A stretch of DNA of 64,000 nucleotides from Hyphomicrobium_A sp036559705. GTDB taxonomy: Bacteria > Pseudomonadota > Alphaproteobacteria > Rhizobiales > Hyphomicrobiaceae. A model generated the notes under the pieces. That model was not told the DNA's origin and did no database searches. It saw only the letters and a list, made by a program, of their open reading frames with translations. Shown here piece by piece: positions 16,901-27,703 of this stretch (position 1 is the first letter of the stretch; every line of letters begins with the position of its first letter). The translations under genes were made by a program, and so were the position numbers. The stretch covers positions 1 through 64,000 of the forward strand of contig DATBSP010000162.1 in NCBI GenBank assembly GCA_036559705.1. Reading direction: 5' to 3'.

Positions 16901-18037
16901 CTACTTCCACATTACCGGAATGCTCTGCAGCCGCCGGATCAGCGGATACGTCGTTCCGGCGAAGGCCGCGAGCTCGGGCGCACGCTCGGCGATGTCCCGC
17001 AGGTTGAGGCGCAGCTGACCGAGCGCGAAGTCAAAAGCCATGAGCCGGATGATGTCGTCCATCGGCAGATCGCGCGTCTCGCCACGGGCGCGCATCTCCT
17101 CGGTCCGATGCTCGATGGCGGCGAGAGCACTTTCGACCTCCGCAAGGTTCGGCGGCGCGTAGGCTGTGGCCGGCGCCGCCAGATGCACCGCCACCTCGTT
17201 GACCGCCCCGCGCAGCGTCTCGATCGACGGCCCCAAGATCTGCACCGCCTTCTCCGGCAGCGGCTGCGCAACGGAGCGTAGGAACATGATCTCGGTATGC
17301 CACAGACGGCGCAGCGCGCGCAGAATTGCCTCAGGATCCGGACTGTCGGCTATGTACCCGGCAACCTCGAGCCGCGCCTCACGTGCCAATGTATCGCCCG
17401 CAGCGAAGGCTGCTCGAATGCGAGTTCCTTGTGCTCCCATCGCTTCGATATCGAGCGGCCCACCCACCGCCGCCGCGAGCACGTCGCGTAACACTTCGAA
17501 CAACGGCGTGAATGTGTGGGTGACGTGCGCGGCGAACGAAGGTCCGGCCCGCGACGGGAATATGATCAACGTTGTCAGAATGGCGACGACGGTGCCGACC
17601 ACCACCTCGATCATCCGGCTTTCAGCCGAGGCGATGGGCGGCCCGAGCCGTGGATCGCCGAGCACAACGATGGCGGCGGTCACGCAGGCAATACGTAGCG
17701 ATGGACGCCGTGCGGAAAAGAACCCGAGCACCAGAACCGTCACGGCAAGCCCGGCGAACTTCAATTCTTGCGCGTCGGCAAGCGCCACGGCGACGCCACC
17801 GCCGACGATGACACCGAGCAGACTGCCCAGGAGCCGGTCGGCGGCCAGGGCGAGCGAAGCGCCGACGTTGACCTGCGTCACGAGGATCGCCGTCATGACC
17901 GCCCAGAAGCCTTGCTGCAAGCCCAGAGCATCGACGATCGCGTACGACAGGCAAGCCGCGACAGTGGTCTGTATGGCGAGGCGCAGCCGCGGCCAAATAT
18001 CCGTTTGCGGGCCCGTCCATGGGGTGAGATCGATCAC
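16901..18037 (-). CDS. FUSC-family inner-membrane transporter
   Basis: This 378-residue protein has an N-terminal block of about six transmembrane helices (residues 20-170, for example FWAVMTAILVTQVNVGASL) and a cytoplasmic helical C-terminal half. GFWAVMTAILV near the N-terminus is characteristic of the FUSC group (aromatic acid and fusaric acid exporters, AaeB/YccS-like). Substrate is unknown. A membrane fusion partner is not adjacent, so it may act alone. Transcription is divergent from groES; the 231-bp gap between them carries the groESL control region. Confidence 0.88.
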   Translation of the reverse strand: MIDLTPWTGPQTDIWPRLRLAIQTTVAACLSYAIVDALGLQQGFWAVMTAILVTQVNVGASLALAADRLLGSLLGVIVGGGVAVALADAQELKFAGLAVTVLVLGFFSARRPSLRIACVTAAIVVLGDPRLGPPIASAESRMIEVVVGTVVAILTTLIIFPSRAGPSFAAHVTHTFTPLFEVLRDVLAAAVGGPLDIEAMGAQGTRIRAAFAAGDTLAREARLEVAGYIADSPDPEAILRALRRLWHTEIMFLRSVAQPLPEKAVQILGPSIETLRGAVNEVAVHLAAPATAYAPPNLAEVESALAAIEHRTEEMRARGETRDLPMDDIIRLMAFDFALGQLRLNLRDIAERAPELAAFAGTTYPLIRRLQSIPVMWK

Positions 18038-18140
18038 GACCGGTGCTCCTGCGAAACGGCGGCGCGGAGCATTGAAATTAACCGCTCGTTCGCCAAGTTG
18101 CGGCTAAGGCAAGCAGGCGACCCGGCACGGTCTGGCGTTC

Positions 18141-18170
18141 CTTGACAGGCGCCCCCGCCGACGCGTATCA
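18141..18170 (+). promoter_or_regulatory. Candidate groESL promoter
   Basis: CTTGACA at 18141-18147 is followed after 17 bp by GTATCA at 18165-18170. The CTTG core fits both a housekeeping -35 and the alphaproteobacterial RpoH -35; the weak -10 does not decide between them. It lies 12 bp before the CIRCE operator, as expected for a repressible heat-shock promoter. Confidence 0.5.
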
Positions 18171-18181
18171 CCTCGGCGCGA

Positions 18182-18208
18182 TTGGCACTCTCGTGGATAT
18201 AGTGCCAA
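18182..18208 (+). promoter_or_regulatory. CIRCE operator (HrcA-binding inverted repeat)
   Basis: TTGGCACTC (18182-18190), a 9-bp spacer and TAGTGCCAA (18200-18208) match the CIRCE consensus TTAGCACTC-N9-GAGTGCTAA in spacing and nearly in sequence. HrcA binding here would repress groESL when GroEL is plentiful. hrcA itself is not in the window. Confidence 0.92.
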
Positions 18209-18268
18209 CGCATCCCATCGACAGACACCGGCCCCCGGCCGGGCCCGCCATCTGGAGCGAGATTTCTC

Positions 18269-18559
18269 ATGAAGTTCCGTCCTTTGCATGACCGCGTCGT
18301 CGTCAAGCGTCTCGATAGCGAGACGAAGACGTCCGGCGGCATCATCATCCCCGACACGGCCGCCGAGAAGCCACAGCAGGGCGAGGTCGTCGCCGTCGGT
18401 CCGGGCAGCCGCGACGAAAGCGGCAAGCTCATCGCGATCGAGCTGCAGAAGGGCGACAAGGTTCTGTTCGGCAAGTGGAGCGGCACCGAGGTGAAGATCG
18501 ACGGGCAAGAGCTGCTCATTATGAAAGAAAGCGACATCATGGGCGTGCTGGAGAAGTAA
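18269..18559 (+). CDS. groES: Co-chaperonin GroES
   Basis: The 96-residue protein forms the heptameric lid of the GroEL folding chamber. Family blocks seen are MKFRPLHDRVVVKRL, the mobile loop ETKTSGGIIIPDTAAEKPQ, EVVAVGPG and a C-terminal GQELLIMKESDIMGVLE. Length is standard. It precedes groEL by about 117 bp in the usual two-gene operon, behind a CIRCE operator. Confidence 0.98.
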   Translation: MKFRPLHDRVVVKRLDSETKTSGGIIIPDTAAEKPQQGEVVAVGPGSRDESGKLIAIELQKGDKVLFGKWSGTEVKIDGQELLIMKESDIMGVLEK

Positions 18560-18676
18560 GTCTCCACCGCAAACCCTTCACACATCGCGCCGACCGCCAA
18601 GTCGCTGCGCACTTTGCGCCCGCCTCGGCCCCCCGCCACCCGACACTACGGTCCCAGCTTTAAGGAGTTAGCCGAT

Positions 18677-20314
<1,638 letters not shown>

Positions 20315-20337
20315 GCCGCGCCACCGCGTTCGAAGGC

Positions 20338-20372
20338 AAAGCCGCCCGCAGGAAACTGCGGGCGGCTTTTTT
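20338..20372 (+). terminator. Rho-independent terminator of groESL
   Basis: A stem of about 14 bp, AAAGCCGCCCGCAG with GAAA loop and CTGCGGGCGGCTTT, continues into TTT, 24 bp after the groEL stop. The gene on the other side converges, so it may serve both directions. Confidence 0.92.
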
Positions 20373-20404
20373 CGTGGTTGAAGGTTCGTGCGAGGCGATT
20401 GCCA

Positions 20405-21172
20405 CTATGGCTGCGCGTTCCAGCCGAAAGCGCGGATTTCGTTCGGCAGCATCGGATCGGGTTCGGGCGGAGGTGCCGCGGGATCGGCCGTGAGGAGCTT
20501 TTTGGCGGGGGCGCCGTTTTGCACGGCTGCCTGCACCGGCTGACGTTGTGGAGCCGAGGCGATGGTACGTTTGGCGGGCTTGGCGGCGTTGGCAGGCTTG
20601 GCCGGCTTCGCCGCCATGTCCTCGATGACCGGAGTATCGTCCTTCGAAGCCGCAACCGTATCGGGAGCGGCGCGCTCATCGGCCGGCGCCAGCACCTGCT
20701 CGACGACCGGCTGCGCGACATCGGCAGGATTGGCGTCGGTGTTGATCGATGCCGTCGCGGTAGGAGCGGCCGCGTCGGCCGGAGCCATGTCGGCGGCAGA
20801 CTCTGCTCCTCCTGCGCCGAACCGGCGACTCAGTTCCTCGGCACGCACGCGCACCGCGGCCGCATCACGGCTGGCTTGCTCGGCCCGCGTCATGGCCTGT
20901 TGAGCGGCATCGAGCGCTGCTTCCGGCGTCGATGTCGTGACTTCGCCGGCCGGCTGCACGGCGGCGTCATCGCTGGCGTTGCCGAAACGGGCGCGCCAAG
21001 CGTCCTGCATGTCCGGCAGGCGGGCGCCGTCAAGGAACGCCGGCAAGGTAAAAGCTGGAGCGCCCTCGGTCGACGGAGCGCGCTGCTGGTTGATCTCAAG
21101 TGCGCTGGCGCCCGAGACGAGGCTCGTAGCCATCAGCATGCCAAATAGGCGCGTGCTTCCGTATGTGTTCAT
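20405..21172 (-). CDS. Secreted Ala/Pro-rich protein of unknown function
   Basis: The 255-residue protein starts with a probable signal peptide (MNTYGSTRLFGMLMATSLVSGASA), then a short helical segment rich in Ala, Gln and Arg (TPEAALDAAQQAMTRAEQ, residues about 82-100) and a long low-complexity tail with repeated AKPAKPANAAKPAKR-type runs. No catalytic motif is visible and I do not recognise a family. Composition suggests a periplasmic or surface spacer protein. GGGGGG upstream of the ATG at 21172 is a plausible ribosome-binding site. It converges with groEL. Confidence 0.65.
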   Translation of the reverse strand: MNTYGSTRLFGMLMATSLVSGASALEINQQRAPSTEGAPAFTLPAFLDGARLPDMQDAWRARFGNASDDAAVQPAGEVTTSTPEAALDAAQQAMTRAEQASRDAAAVRVRAEELSRRFGAGGAESAADMAPADAAAPTATASINTDANPADVAQPVVEQVLAPADERAAPDTVAASKDDTPVIEDMAAKPAKPANAAKPAKRTIASAPQRQPVQAAVQNGAPAKKLLTADPAAPPPEPDPMLPNEIRAFGWNAQP

Positions 21173-21581
21173 ACGCTACACCCCCCGACCGAGCGGCCGG
21201 TTGCAAGGCGACCCGACGGATCGCCGTGATTAGCACATGCAGGACGGTAAGCGTCCCACCCACCCAGAGTTGCCCGCAGGCTTATTTGCAGCCGCAGGCC
21301 TACCCGAAGTCGGCTCACCCGATGAGAGCTCTGCCCCGCTCCCGCGCGATTTGTCCCGCGACGGCGTCCGCTTCGTTCAACAGCAAATATTAAAGCCCTC
21401 CAAGGCAACAACATGGCGCTGCGCCTGGGCTTCGAACCAGCGGACAAACCTAGGGGCGGAATTGCCTTTCGGGGCCGGAGGCTCGATGATCGTGGCAACG
21501 GTGAGGCTCCGCGCAGGTCGCGCCTGTCGGTCCTGACGCGCGCCGAATGGTAACGACGACCGCCTGCCCCGGGAGGGCGCG
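21173..21581. other. 409-bp intergenic region with no recognisable gene
   Basis: The gap separates the minus-strand secreted protein from the plus-strand LysR regulator, so both promoters should be here. Open frames on both strands give Arg/Pro-rich peptides without motifs. No RNA gene was recognised. Confidence 0.4.
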
Positions 21582-22502
21582 ATGGACATCCGGCAGCTCC
21601 AGTACCTCGCTGCGCTCGCCCGCGAGAAGCACTTCACGCGCGCCGCCGCCGCCTGCAACGTCACCCAGCCGACCTTGTCGGGCCGCATTCGACAGCTCGA
21701 GCTGGAGCTGGAGGTGCCCATTGTCGAGCGGGGCCAGCGCTATCGCGGCCTGACGCCGGAAGGCGAGCGGGTCCTCAATTGGGCGCAGGTCATCTTGAAG
21801 AACTGGCAGTCGATGCAGGAGGAGCTCGGCCACCTCAAGGATCACGACAGCGGATTATCGGGCCGGCTGGTGCTCGGCGGCATCCCCTCCGCACTGCCGA
21901 TGATCCCGCTGCTGACCAAGAAGATCCGCATCACTCACCCGGGCATTGACTTCACGGTGCTATCGCAAAGCTCCGAGGAGATCTTGCGCGGCATCGCCGA
22001 TTTTTCTGTCGACGTTGGAATTACTTATCTCGACAACGAACCGATCGAAGGCCTGCTCGCGACACCGCTTTACGTCGAGCGCTACTGCCTGTTCGTGCAA
22101 GATACGCACCCGCTCGCCAACCGTGCATCGGTGACCTGGCGCGAGGCCGCCGAGGAACCGCTTTGCCTGTTGACGCCAAATATGCAAAACCGGCGCATAA
22201 TCGATCGCGCCTTCGAGACTGCAAAATGCCATCCGAGCCCGCGACTCGAGACGAATTCCGTCATCAATTTGTGTTCAAATGTGCGGCTCATGGGTCTGGC
22301 CAGCATTATGCCCCAATACATATTAGACGTGCTCGGGAACATGTCCGGCGTGAAGGCCATTCCGCTGGACGCCCCGAAGGTCGAACACAGCGTCGGCTTG
22401 GTGGCGGCGGCACGTGATCCGCTTTCGCCTTTGATCGAGGCGTTGCGGGAGACCGCCACGCTGCTAACGCCGGCGTCGTTCGACGAGCGGATCGACGCCT
22501 AG
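21582..22502 (+). CDS. LysR-type regulator, probably of the formate dehydrogenase operon
   Basis: The 306-residue protein has the LysR winged helix-turn-helix at residues 3-60 (LQYLAALAREKHFTRAAAAC, VTQPTLSGRIRQLE) and a periplasmic-binding-like effector domain from about residue 90. It sits directly upstream of fdsGBA in the same orientation, 130 bp away, the position of FdsR-type regulators of soluble formate dehydrogenases. Role as the fds regulator is inferred from position. The ligand is unknown. The start follows GGGAGG. Confidence 0.9.
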   Translation: MDIRQLQYLAALAREKHFTRAAAACNVTQPTLSGRIRQLELELEVPIVERGQRYRGLTPEGERVLNWAQVILKNWQSMQEELGHLKDHDSGLSGRLVLGGIPSALPMIPLLTKKIRITHPGIDFTVLSQSSEEILRGIADFSVDVGITYLDNEPIEGLLATPLYVERYCLFVQDTHPLANRASVTWREAAEEPLCLLTPNMQNRRIIDRAFETAKCHPSPRLETNSVINLCSNVRLMGLASIMPQYILDVLGNMSGVKAIPLDAPKVEHSVGLVAAARDPLSPLIEALRETATLLTPASFDERIDA

Positions 22503-22518
22503 CAATGATTTTGTTGTG

Positions 22519-22567
22519 CAATGCAGCATTGACCCGCTCAATTGGCACATCGAGAGGGCCAATTTGA
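22519..22567 (+). promoter_or_regulatory. Candidate LysR-type binding sites upstream of fdsG
   Basis: Between the LysR gene and fdsG there is a perfect palindrome CAATGC-A-GCATTG at 22519-22531, and a second dyad TCAATTGGC (22538-22546) with GCCAATTTGA (22558-22567). Both fit the loose dyad style of LysR operators, and no other dyads of this quality were noticed in the gap. Binding is inferred. Confidence 0.5.
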
Positions 22568-22632
22568 TTGGTCGGACGCAACTTGAGAGAAGTCAGGTCT
22601 GCCGCAATAAAAGCCGCAAAGGCTCCGCGTGA

Positions 22633-23142
22633 ATGACTAAGTCTACTACAGAAGTAATGAATGAAGCGCCAGCGGGAATCGAGGTGCGGGCACTGAGTAT
22701 TTGTGCCGCACATGACAACCGCCCGGATGAGCTGCTTGAGATTTTTCATGACCTGCAGCACGAGCTAGGCTACGTCCCCGATCAGGTGCTCCCCGTCATT
22801 GCCAATGCGCTCAATCGCTCGCGCGCTGAGATCTACGGCGTGCTCACCTTTTACCATGAATTCCGCCGCACGCCCGGGGGGCAGCACAACATCAAGATCT
22901 GCCGGGCCGAAGCCTGCCAGGCGATGCACACGCAGACGCTGTGCCGGCATGCCGAGGAGAAGCTCGGCGTGAAGTTCGGCGAGACGACCGCCGACGGCCA
23001 GTTCAGCCTCGAGGCGGTCTACTGCCTCGGCAACTGTGCCCTGTCGCCCGCCATGATGATTGACGGCGACCTCTACGGCTGTGTCGACAAGGAGCGCTTC
23101 GACAGCATCATTTCCGACCTCGATCGCGGAGCCGCCGCATGA
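22633..23142 (+). CDS. fdsG: NAD-dependent formate dehydrogenase gamma subunit (NuoE-like)
   Basis: The 169-residue subunit carries a thioredoxin-fold [2Fe-2S] domain homologous to NuoE of complex I. The four cluster ligands are visible as CRAEAC (Cys90, Cys95) and CLGNC (Cys131, Cys135). It passes electrons between the FdsB flavin unit and the FdsA cluster chain. Its stop overlaps the fdsB start by 4 bp, indicating translational coupling. A second in-frame ATG eight codons later is possible as start. Confidence 0.96.
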   Translation: MTKSTTEVMNEAPAGIEVRALSICAAHDNRPDELLEIFHDLQHELGYVPDQVLPVIANALNRSRAEIYGVLTFYHEFRRTPGGQHNIKICRAEACQAMHTQTLCRHAEEKLGVKFGETTADGQFSLEAVYCLGNCALSPAMMIDGDLYGCVDKERFDSIISDLDRGAAA

Positions 23143-24692
23143 TCAAGGTCTACGTACCGCGTGATGCAGCCGCCCTTTCGATGGGCGCCGATAACGTCGC
23201 CAAGGCGATCGCCGCCGAGGCCAAGAAGCGCAATGCCAAGGTCGAGATCGTCCGCAACGGCTCGCGCGGCATGCTGTGGCTGGAGCCGCTGGTCGAGGTC
23301 GAGACGCCCAACGGCCGCGTCGCCTACGGCCCGGTGAAACCGGCCGACGTTCCAAGCCTCTTTAAGGCCAAGTTCCTCAACGGTGAAAAACACAAGCTTT
23401 CGCACGGCCTCACCGACGAGATCCCATACTTCAAAAACCAGGAGCGCCTGACGTTCGCGCGCTGCGGCATCACAGATCCGCTGTCGATCAAGGACTACCG
23501 CGCTCACGACGGCTTTGCCGGCCTCACTAAGGCGCTCACCATCGCGCCGCTCGACATCGTCACGGAGGTCACGACCTCCGGCCTGCGCGGCCGCGGCGGC
23601 GCAGGCTTCCCGACCGGCGTCAAGTGGAAGACGGTCCACGACGCCAAGGCCGACCAGAAGTACATCTGCTGCAACGCCGACGAGGGCGACAGCGGCACCT
23701 TCGCCGACCGCATGCTGATGGAAGGCGACCCGTACTGCCTCATCGAAGGCATGACCATCGCCGGCATCGCCGTTGGCGCCACCAAGGGTTACATCTACGT
23801 CCGCTCTGAATACCCGCACGCGGTGAATACCCTGCGCGAGGCGATCCGCATCGCCACCGAAGCCAATTGGCTCGGACGCACAATTCAGGGCTCCCCGCAC
23901 GACTTCGAGCTGTTCGTGCGCATGGGCGCCGGCGCTTACATCTGCGGCGAGGAAACCTCGATGCTGGAAAGCCTCGAGGGGCGCCGCGGTCTCGTACGCT
24001 ACAAGCCGCCGCTGCCGGCGATCGAGGGTCTGTTCGGGAAGCCAACGGTCATCAACAACGTGCTGAGCCTCGCCTCGGTGCCGATCATTCTCGCTAAAGG
24101 CGGCGAGTACTACCGCGACTTCGGCGTCGGCAAATCGCGCGGCACGCTCGCCTTCCAACTTGCCGGTAACATCAAGCAGGGCGGTCTGGTCGAGAAGGCG
24201 TTTGGCGTCACCGCCCGCGAACTCATCGAAGGCTACGGCGGCGGCACCCTGTCGGGACGCCCGTTGCGTGCCGTGCAGTTCGGCGGCCCGCTCGGCGCCT
24301 ATCTTCCAAACGACAAGCTCGATACCCAAATGGACTACGAGGCGTTCGTCAAAGTGGACGCTATGGTGGGCCATGGCGGTATCGTCGTTTTCGACGACAC
24401 GGTCGACATGGCCGCAATGGCGCGGTTCGCCATGGAGTTCTGCGTGATCGAGTCGTGCGGTAAGTGCACGCCGTGCCGCATCGGCTCGGTGCGCGGCGTC
24501 GAAACGATGGACCGCATCATGGCCGGCATCGAACGCGAACGGAACATCGAGATCCTTGAGGATCTTTGCAACACGATGACGGACGGCTCGCTGTGCGCCA
24601 TGGGTGGCTTGACGCCCATGCCCGTTATGAGCGCGCTGCGCCACTTCCCTGAGGACTTCAACCGCCCGGTTCGCGCCGAAGCGGCAGAATGA
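23139..24692 (+). CDS. fdsB: NAD-dependent formate dehydrogenase beta subunit (NuoF-like)
   Basis: The 517-residue subunit binds FMN and reduces NAD+. An N-terminal thioredoxin-like domain (residues 1-100) precedes the NuoF core: GLRGRGGAGFPTGVKW is the NADH/FMN glycine motif, CNADEGDSGTFADR the FMN site, GAGAYICGEETSMLESLEG a second flavin block, and ESCGKCTPCRIG holds three of the four Cys of the N3-type [4Fe-4S] cluster. Length and domain order match FdsB of soluble formate dehydrogenases. Overlaps by 4 bp at both ends tie it into the operon. Confidence 0.97.
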   Translation: MIKVYVPRDAAALSMGADNVAKAIAAEAKKRNAKVEIVRNGSRGMLWLEPLVEVETPNGRVAYGPVKPADVPSLFKAKFLNGEKHKLSHGLTDEIPYFKNQERLTFARCGITDPLSIKDYRAHDGFAGLTKALTIAPLDIVTEVTTSGLRGRGGAGFPTGVKWKTVHDAKADQKYICCNADEGDSGTFADRMLMEGDPYCLIEGMTIAGIAVGATKGYIYVRSEYPHAVNTLREAIRIATEANWLGRTIQGSPHDFELFVRMGAGAYICGEETSMLESLEGRRGLVRYKPPLPAIEGLFGKPTVINNVLSLASVPIILAKGGEYYRDFGVGKSRGTLAFQLAGNIKQGGLVEKAFGVTARELIEGYGGGTLSGRPLRAVQFGGPLGAYLPNDKLDTQMDYEAFVKVDAMVGHGGIVVFDDTVDMAAMARFAMEFCVIESCGKCTPCRIGSVRGVETMDRIMAGIERERNIEILEDLCNTMTDGSLCAMGGLTPMPVMSALRHFPEDFNRPVRAEAAE

Positions 24693-24712
24693 AAAACGAG
24701 ACGAGGAAACCC

Positions 24713-27622
24713 ATGACGAGCGAAGCCAACGCCATGACGCTCATCAAGGAGAAGGACTACGGCACCCCCGCGGTCCACGCCGTTAATAACAAGACGGTGA
24801 CACTTGAGATTGACGGCCAGGAGGTCACGGTTGCCGAAGGCACGTCGATCATGCGTGCTGCCGCGGACCTCGGCATCATGGTGCCGAAGCTGTGCGCCAC
24901 CGACAGCCTCGACCCCTTCGGCTCTTGCCGCCTTTGCCTCGTCGAGATCGAGGGTCGGCGCGGGACGCCGGCCTCGTGCACCACGCCGGTAGCGCCGGGG
25001 ATCAAGGTCTCCACTCAGAATGACCGCCTCGCCCGCATCCGCAAGGGCGTGATGGAGCTCTACATCTCCGACCATCCGCTCGACTGCCTCACCTGTGCCG
25101 CCAACGGCGACTGCGAGCTGCAGGATATGGCCGGCGCGGTCGGTCTGCGCGAGGTGCGCTACGGCTATGCGGGCGAGAACCATGTGTTCGCGCGCGCGAA
25201 TGGCGAAGCAAATCCGCTGTGGCAGGCGAAGGACACGTCGAACCCCTACTTCCAGTTTGAGCCGTCGAAGTGCATCGTCTGCTCGCGCTGCGTCCGCGCT
25301 TGCGAGGAAGTGCAGGGCACGTTCGCACTGACGATCGACGGTCGCGGCTTTGCCTCGCATGTCTCCGCCAGCATGGACGAAGACTTCCTCTCTTCAGAGT
25401 GCGTCTCCTGCGGCGCCTGCGTGCAGGCCTGCCCGACCGCGACACTGATCGAAAAGTCGGTCGTCGATCACGGCCAGCCCGAACACAGCGTCGTCACCAC
25501 CTGCGCCTACTGCGGCGTCGGCTGCTCCTTTAAGGCGGAGATGCAGGGCGAACGCGTCGTGCGCATGGTGCCCTACAAGGACGGCGGCGCCAACGAGGGC
25601 CACTCGTGCGTCAAGGGCCGCTTCGCGTTCGGGTACTCGACGCACAAGGACCGCGTGCTGAACCCGATGATCCGCGAGAAGATCACCGATGCGTGGCGCG
25701 AAGTCTCGTGGGACGAAGCGATCAAGTTCGCCGCCGATCGCTTCAAGGCGGTGCAGGCAAAGTACGGCCGTGGCTCCATCGGCGGCATCACCTCCTCGCG
25801 CACGACCAACGAGGAAGTGTACGTCGTGCAGCGCATGGTGCGCGCCGCCTTCGGCAACAACAACGTCGACACCTGCGCCCGCGTCTGCCATTCGCCGACG
25901 GGTTATGGTTTGAAGCAAACGTTCGGCGAGTCCGCCGGCACGCAGGACTTCAAGAGCGTCGACAAGTCCGACGTCATCATGGTCATCGGCGCCAACCCGA
26001 CCGACGGCCACCCCGTGTTCGCCTCGCGCATGAAGAAGCGCTTGCGCGAGGGCGCCCGCCTGATCGTTGTCGATCCTCGCCGCACCGACATCGTGCGCAG
26101 CCCGCACGTCGAGGCCGACCATCACTTGCAGCTGCGCCCGAGCACCAACGTCGCCGTGCTCAACGCCATGACGCACGTGGTTGTCACCGAAGGCATGACC
26201 GATCGCAGCTTCGTTGCCGCCCGTTGCGACAAGGAAGACTTCGCCCGCTGGGCGAAGTTCATCAAGGATCCGAAGCACTCGCCGGAAGCCATGGAGCCGA
26301 TCACCGGTGTCCCGGCCGAGGAGATCCGTGGTGCGGCGCGCCTGTTCGCCACCGGCGGTAATGCCGCCATCTATTACGGCCTCGGTGTGACTGAGCACAG
26401 CCAGGGGTCGACCATGGTCATGGCAATGGCCAACCTCGCCATGGTGACCGGCAATATCGGCCACGAGGGCGTCGGCGTGAACCCGCTGCGCGGCCAGAAT
26501 AACGTTCAGGGTTCGTGCGACATGGGCTCGTTCCCGCACGAGTTCCCCGGCTACCGCCACGTCTCCAACGAGGCGACGCGCAAGCTGTTCGAGAAGGAGT
26601 GGAAGGTCGAGCTCTCTGGCGAGCCCGGCCTGCGGATTCCGAACATGTTCGACGAAGCTGCCGCCGGCACCTTCAAGGGTCTGTTCGTACATGGCGAGGA
26701 CATCGCCCAGTCCGACCCCAACACCCATCACGTCGAGCACGCGCTCGAGTCGCTGGATATTCTCGTGGTGCAGGACCTGTTCCTCAACGAGACGGCGGCG
26801 TTCGCGCACGTGTTCTTCCCCGGCACATCCTTCCTCGAGAAGGATGGCACCTTCACCAACGCCGAGCGGCGCGTGAACCGCGTGCGCCCGGTGATGCAGG
26901 AGAAGCAGGGCATGGCCGAGTGGGAGATCGTCTGCCGCCTCTCTACCGCCATGGGCTATCCCATGATGTACACGTCCGCCGCGGCGATCATGGACGAGAT
27001 CGCCTCGGTGACGCCCACCTTCAAGAACATCTCGTTCAAGAGGCTCGACGAGCTGGGCAGCGTGCAGTGGCCGTGCGACGACGAGGCGCCGACCGGCACC
27101 CCGATCATGCACACCGAGGAGTTCACGCGCGGCAAGGGCCGCTTCATGCTCACCGAGTTCGTGGCAACGCCCGAGCGCTCGAACCGTAACTTCCCGCTCA
27201 TTCTCACGACCGGCCGCATCCTCAGTCAGTACAACGTCGGCGCCCAGACGCGGCGCACCGAAAACGTCGTCTGGTACCAGGAGGACATCCTCGAGATGCA
27301 CCCCTCAGACGCGGAGGTCCGCGGCATCAAGGACGGCACCATGGCCTCACTGACGAGCCGCGTCGGTGGAACGACCATGCGTGTCAATGTCACCGACCGC
27401 GTGCCGCCAGGCGTCGTTTACTCGACCTTCCACTTCCCGGTCAGCGGTGCCAACGTCATAACCACCGAAAACTCAGACTGGGCAACCAACTGCCCCGAGT
27501 ACAAGGTGACGGCGGTGCAGGTGACGCCTTCCAACCGGCCCTCCGAATGGCAGGACGAGTGGGAGGAGCGCGAGCGCGAGAACAAGCGTATCGGCGACAA
27601 GTCGCTGGTCGCGGCGGAGTGA
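24713..27622 (+). CDS. fdsA: NAD-dependent formate dehydrogenase alpha subunit (molybdenum, Cys type)
   Basis: The 969-residue catalytic subunit oxidises formate to CO2 at a bis-MGD molybdenum centre. The N-terminus has a [2Fe-2S] domain (Cys61, Cys72, Cys75, Cys89), the HPLDCLTCAANGDCELQ His/Cys cluster, two [4Fe-4S] motifs (CIVCSRCVRAC and CVSCGACVQACP) and a further cluster at CAYCGVGC. In the molybdopterin domain VCHSPTGYG gives Cys392 as the expected metal ligand, so this is a Cys, not selenocysteine, enzyme. The ATG at 24713 follows GAGGAA; the ATG at 24689 overlapping the fdsB stop would add eight residues and may be used instead. Confidence 0.97.
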   Translation: MTSEANAMTLIKEKDYGTPAVHAVNNKTVTLEIDGQEVTVAEGTSIMRAAADLGIMVPKLCATDSLDPFGSCRLCLVEIEGRRGTPASCTTPVAPGIKVSTQNDRLARIRKGVMELYISDHPLDCLTCAANGDCELQDMAGAVGLREVRYGYAGENHVFARANGEANPLWQAKDTSNPYFQFEPSKCIVCSRCVRACEEVQGTFALTIDGRGFASHVSASMDEDFLSSECVSCGACVQACPTATLIEKSVVDHGQPEHSVVTTCAYCGVGCSFKAEMQGERVVRMVPYKDGGANEGHSCVKGRFAFGYSTHKDRVLNPMIREKITDAWREVSWDEAIKFAADRFKAVQAKYGRGSIGGITSSRTTNEEVYVVQRMVRAAFGNNNVDTCARVCHSPTGYGLKQTFGESAGTQDFKSVDKSDVIMVIGANPTDGHPVFASRMKKRLREGARLIVVDPRRTDIVRSPHVEADHHLQLRPSTNVAVLNAMTHVVVTEGMTDRSFVAARCDKEDFARWAKFIKDPKHSPEAMEPITGVPAEEIRGAARLFATGGNAAIYYGLGVTEHSQGSTMVMAMANLAMVTGNIGHEGVGVNPLRGQNNVQGSCDMGSFPHEFPGYRHVSNEATRKLFEKEWKVELSGEPGLRIPNMFDEAAAGTFKGLFVHGEDIAQSDPNTHHVEHALESLDILVVQDLFLNETAAFAHVFFPGTSFLEKDGTFTNAERRVNRVRPVMQEKQGMAEWEIVCRLSTAMGYPMMYTSAAAIMDEIASVTPTFKNISFKRLDELGSVQWPCDDEAPTGTPIMHTEEFTRGKGRFMLTEFVATPERSNRNFPLILTTGRILSQYNVGAQTRRTENVVWYQEDILEMHPSDAEVRGIKDGTMASLTSRVGGTTMRVNVTDRVPPGVVYSTFHFPVSGANVITTENSDWATNCPEYKVTAVQVTPSNRPSEWQDEWEERERENKRIGDKSLVAAE

Positions 27623-27703
27623 TGGCGGGCGCGCGGGCGACTCAAATTTACAGGTCTCGCGCGCCATGGCATCTCCGCGGTATGAGTTTTCGATGACCGT
27701 CCG

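Noticed and set aside
23073..24644. A 523-codon open frame antisense to fdsB
   Set aside because: Shadow of a well-supported gene; composition typical of antisense frames.
25394..27301. A 635-codon open frame antisense to fdsA
   Set aside because: It mirrors the codon structure of fdsA in GC-rich DNA; the peptide is His/Arg/Val rich with no motif.
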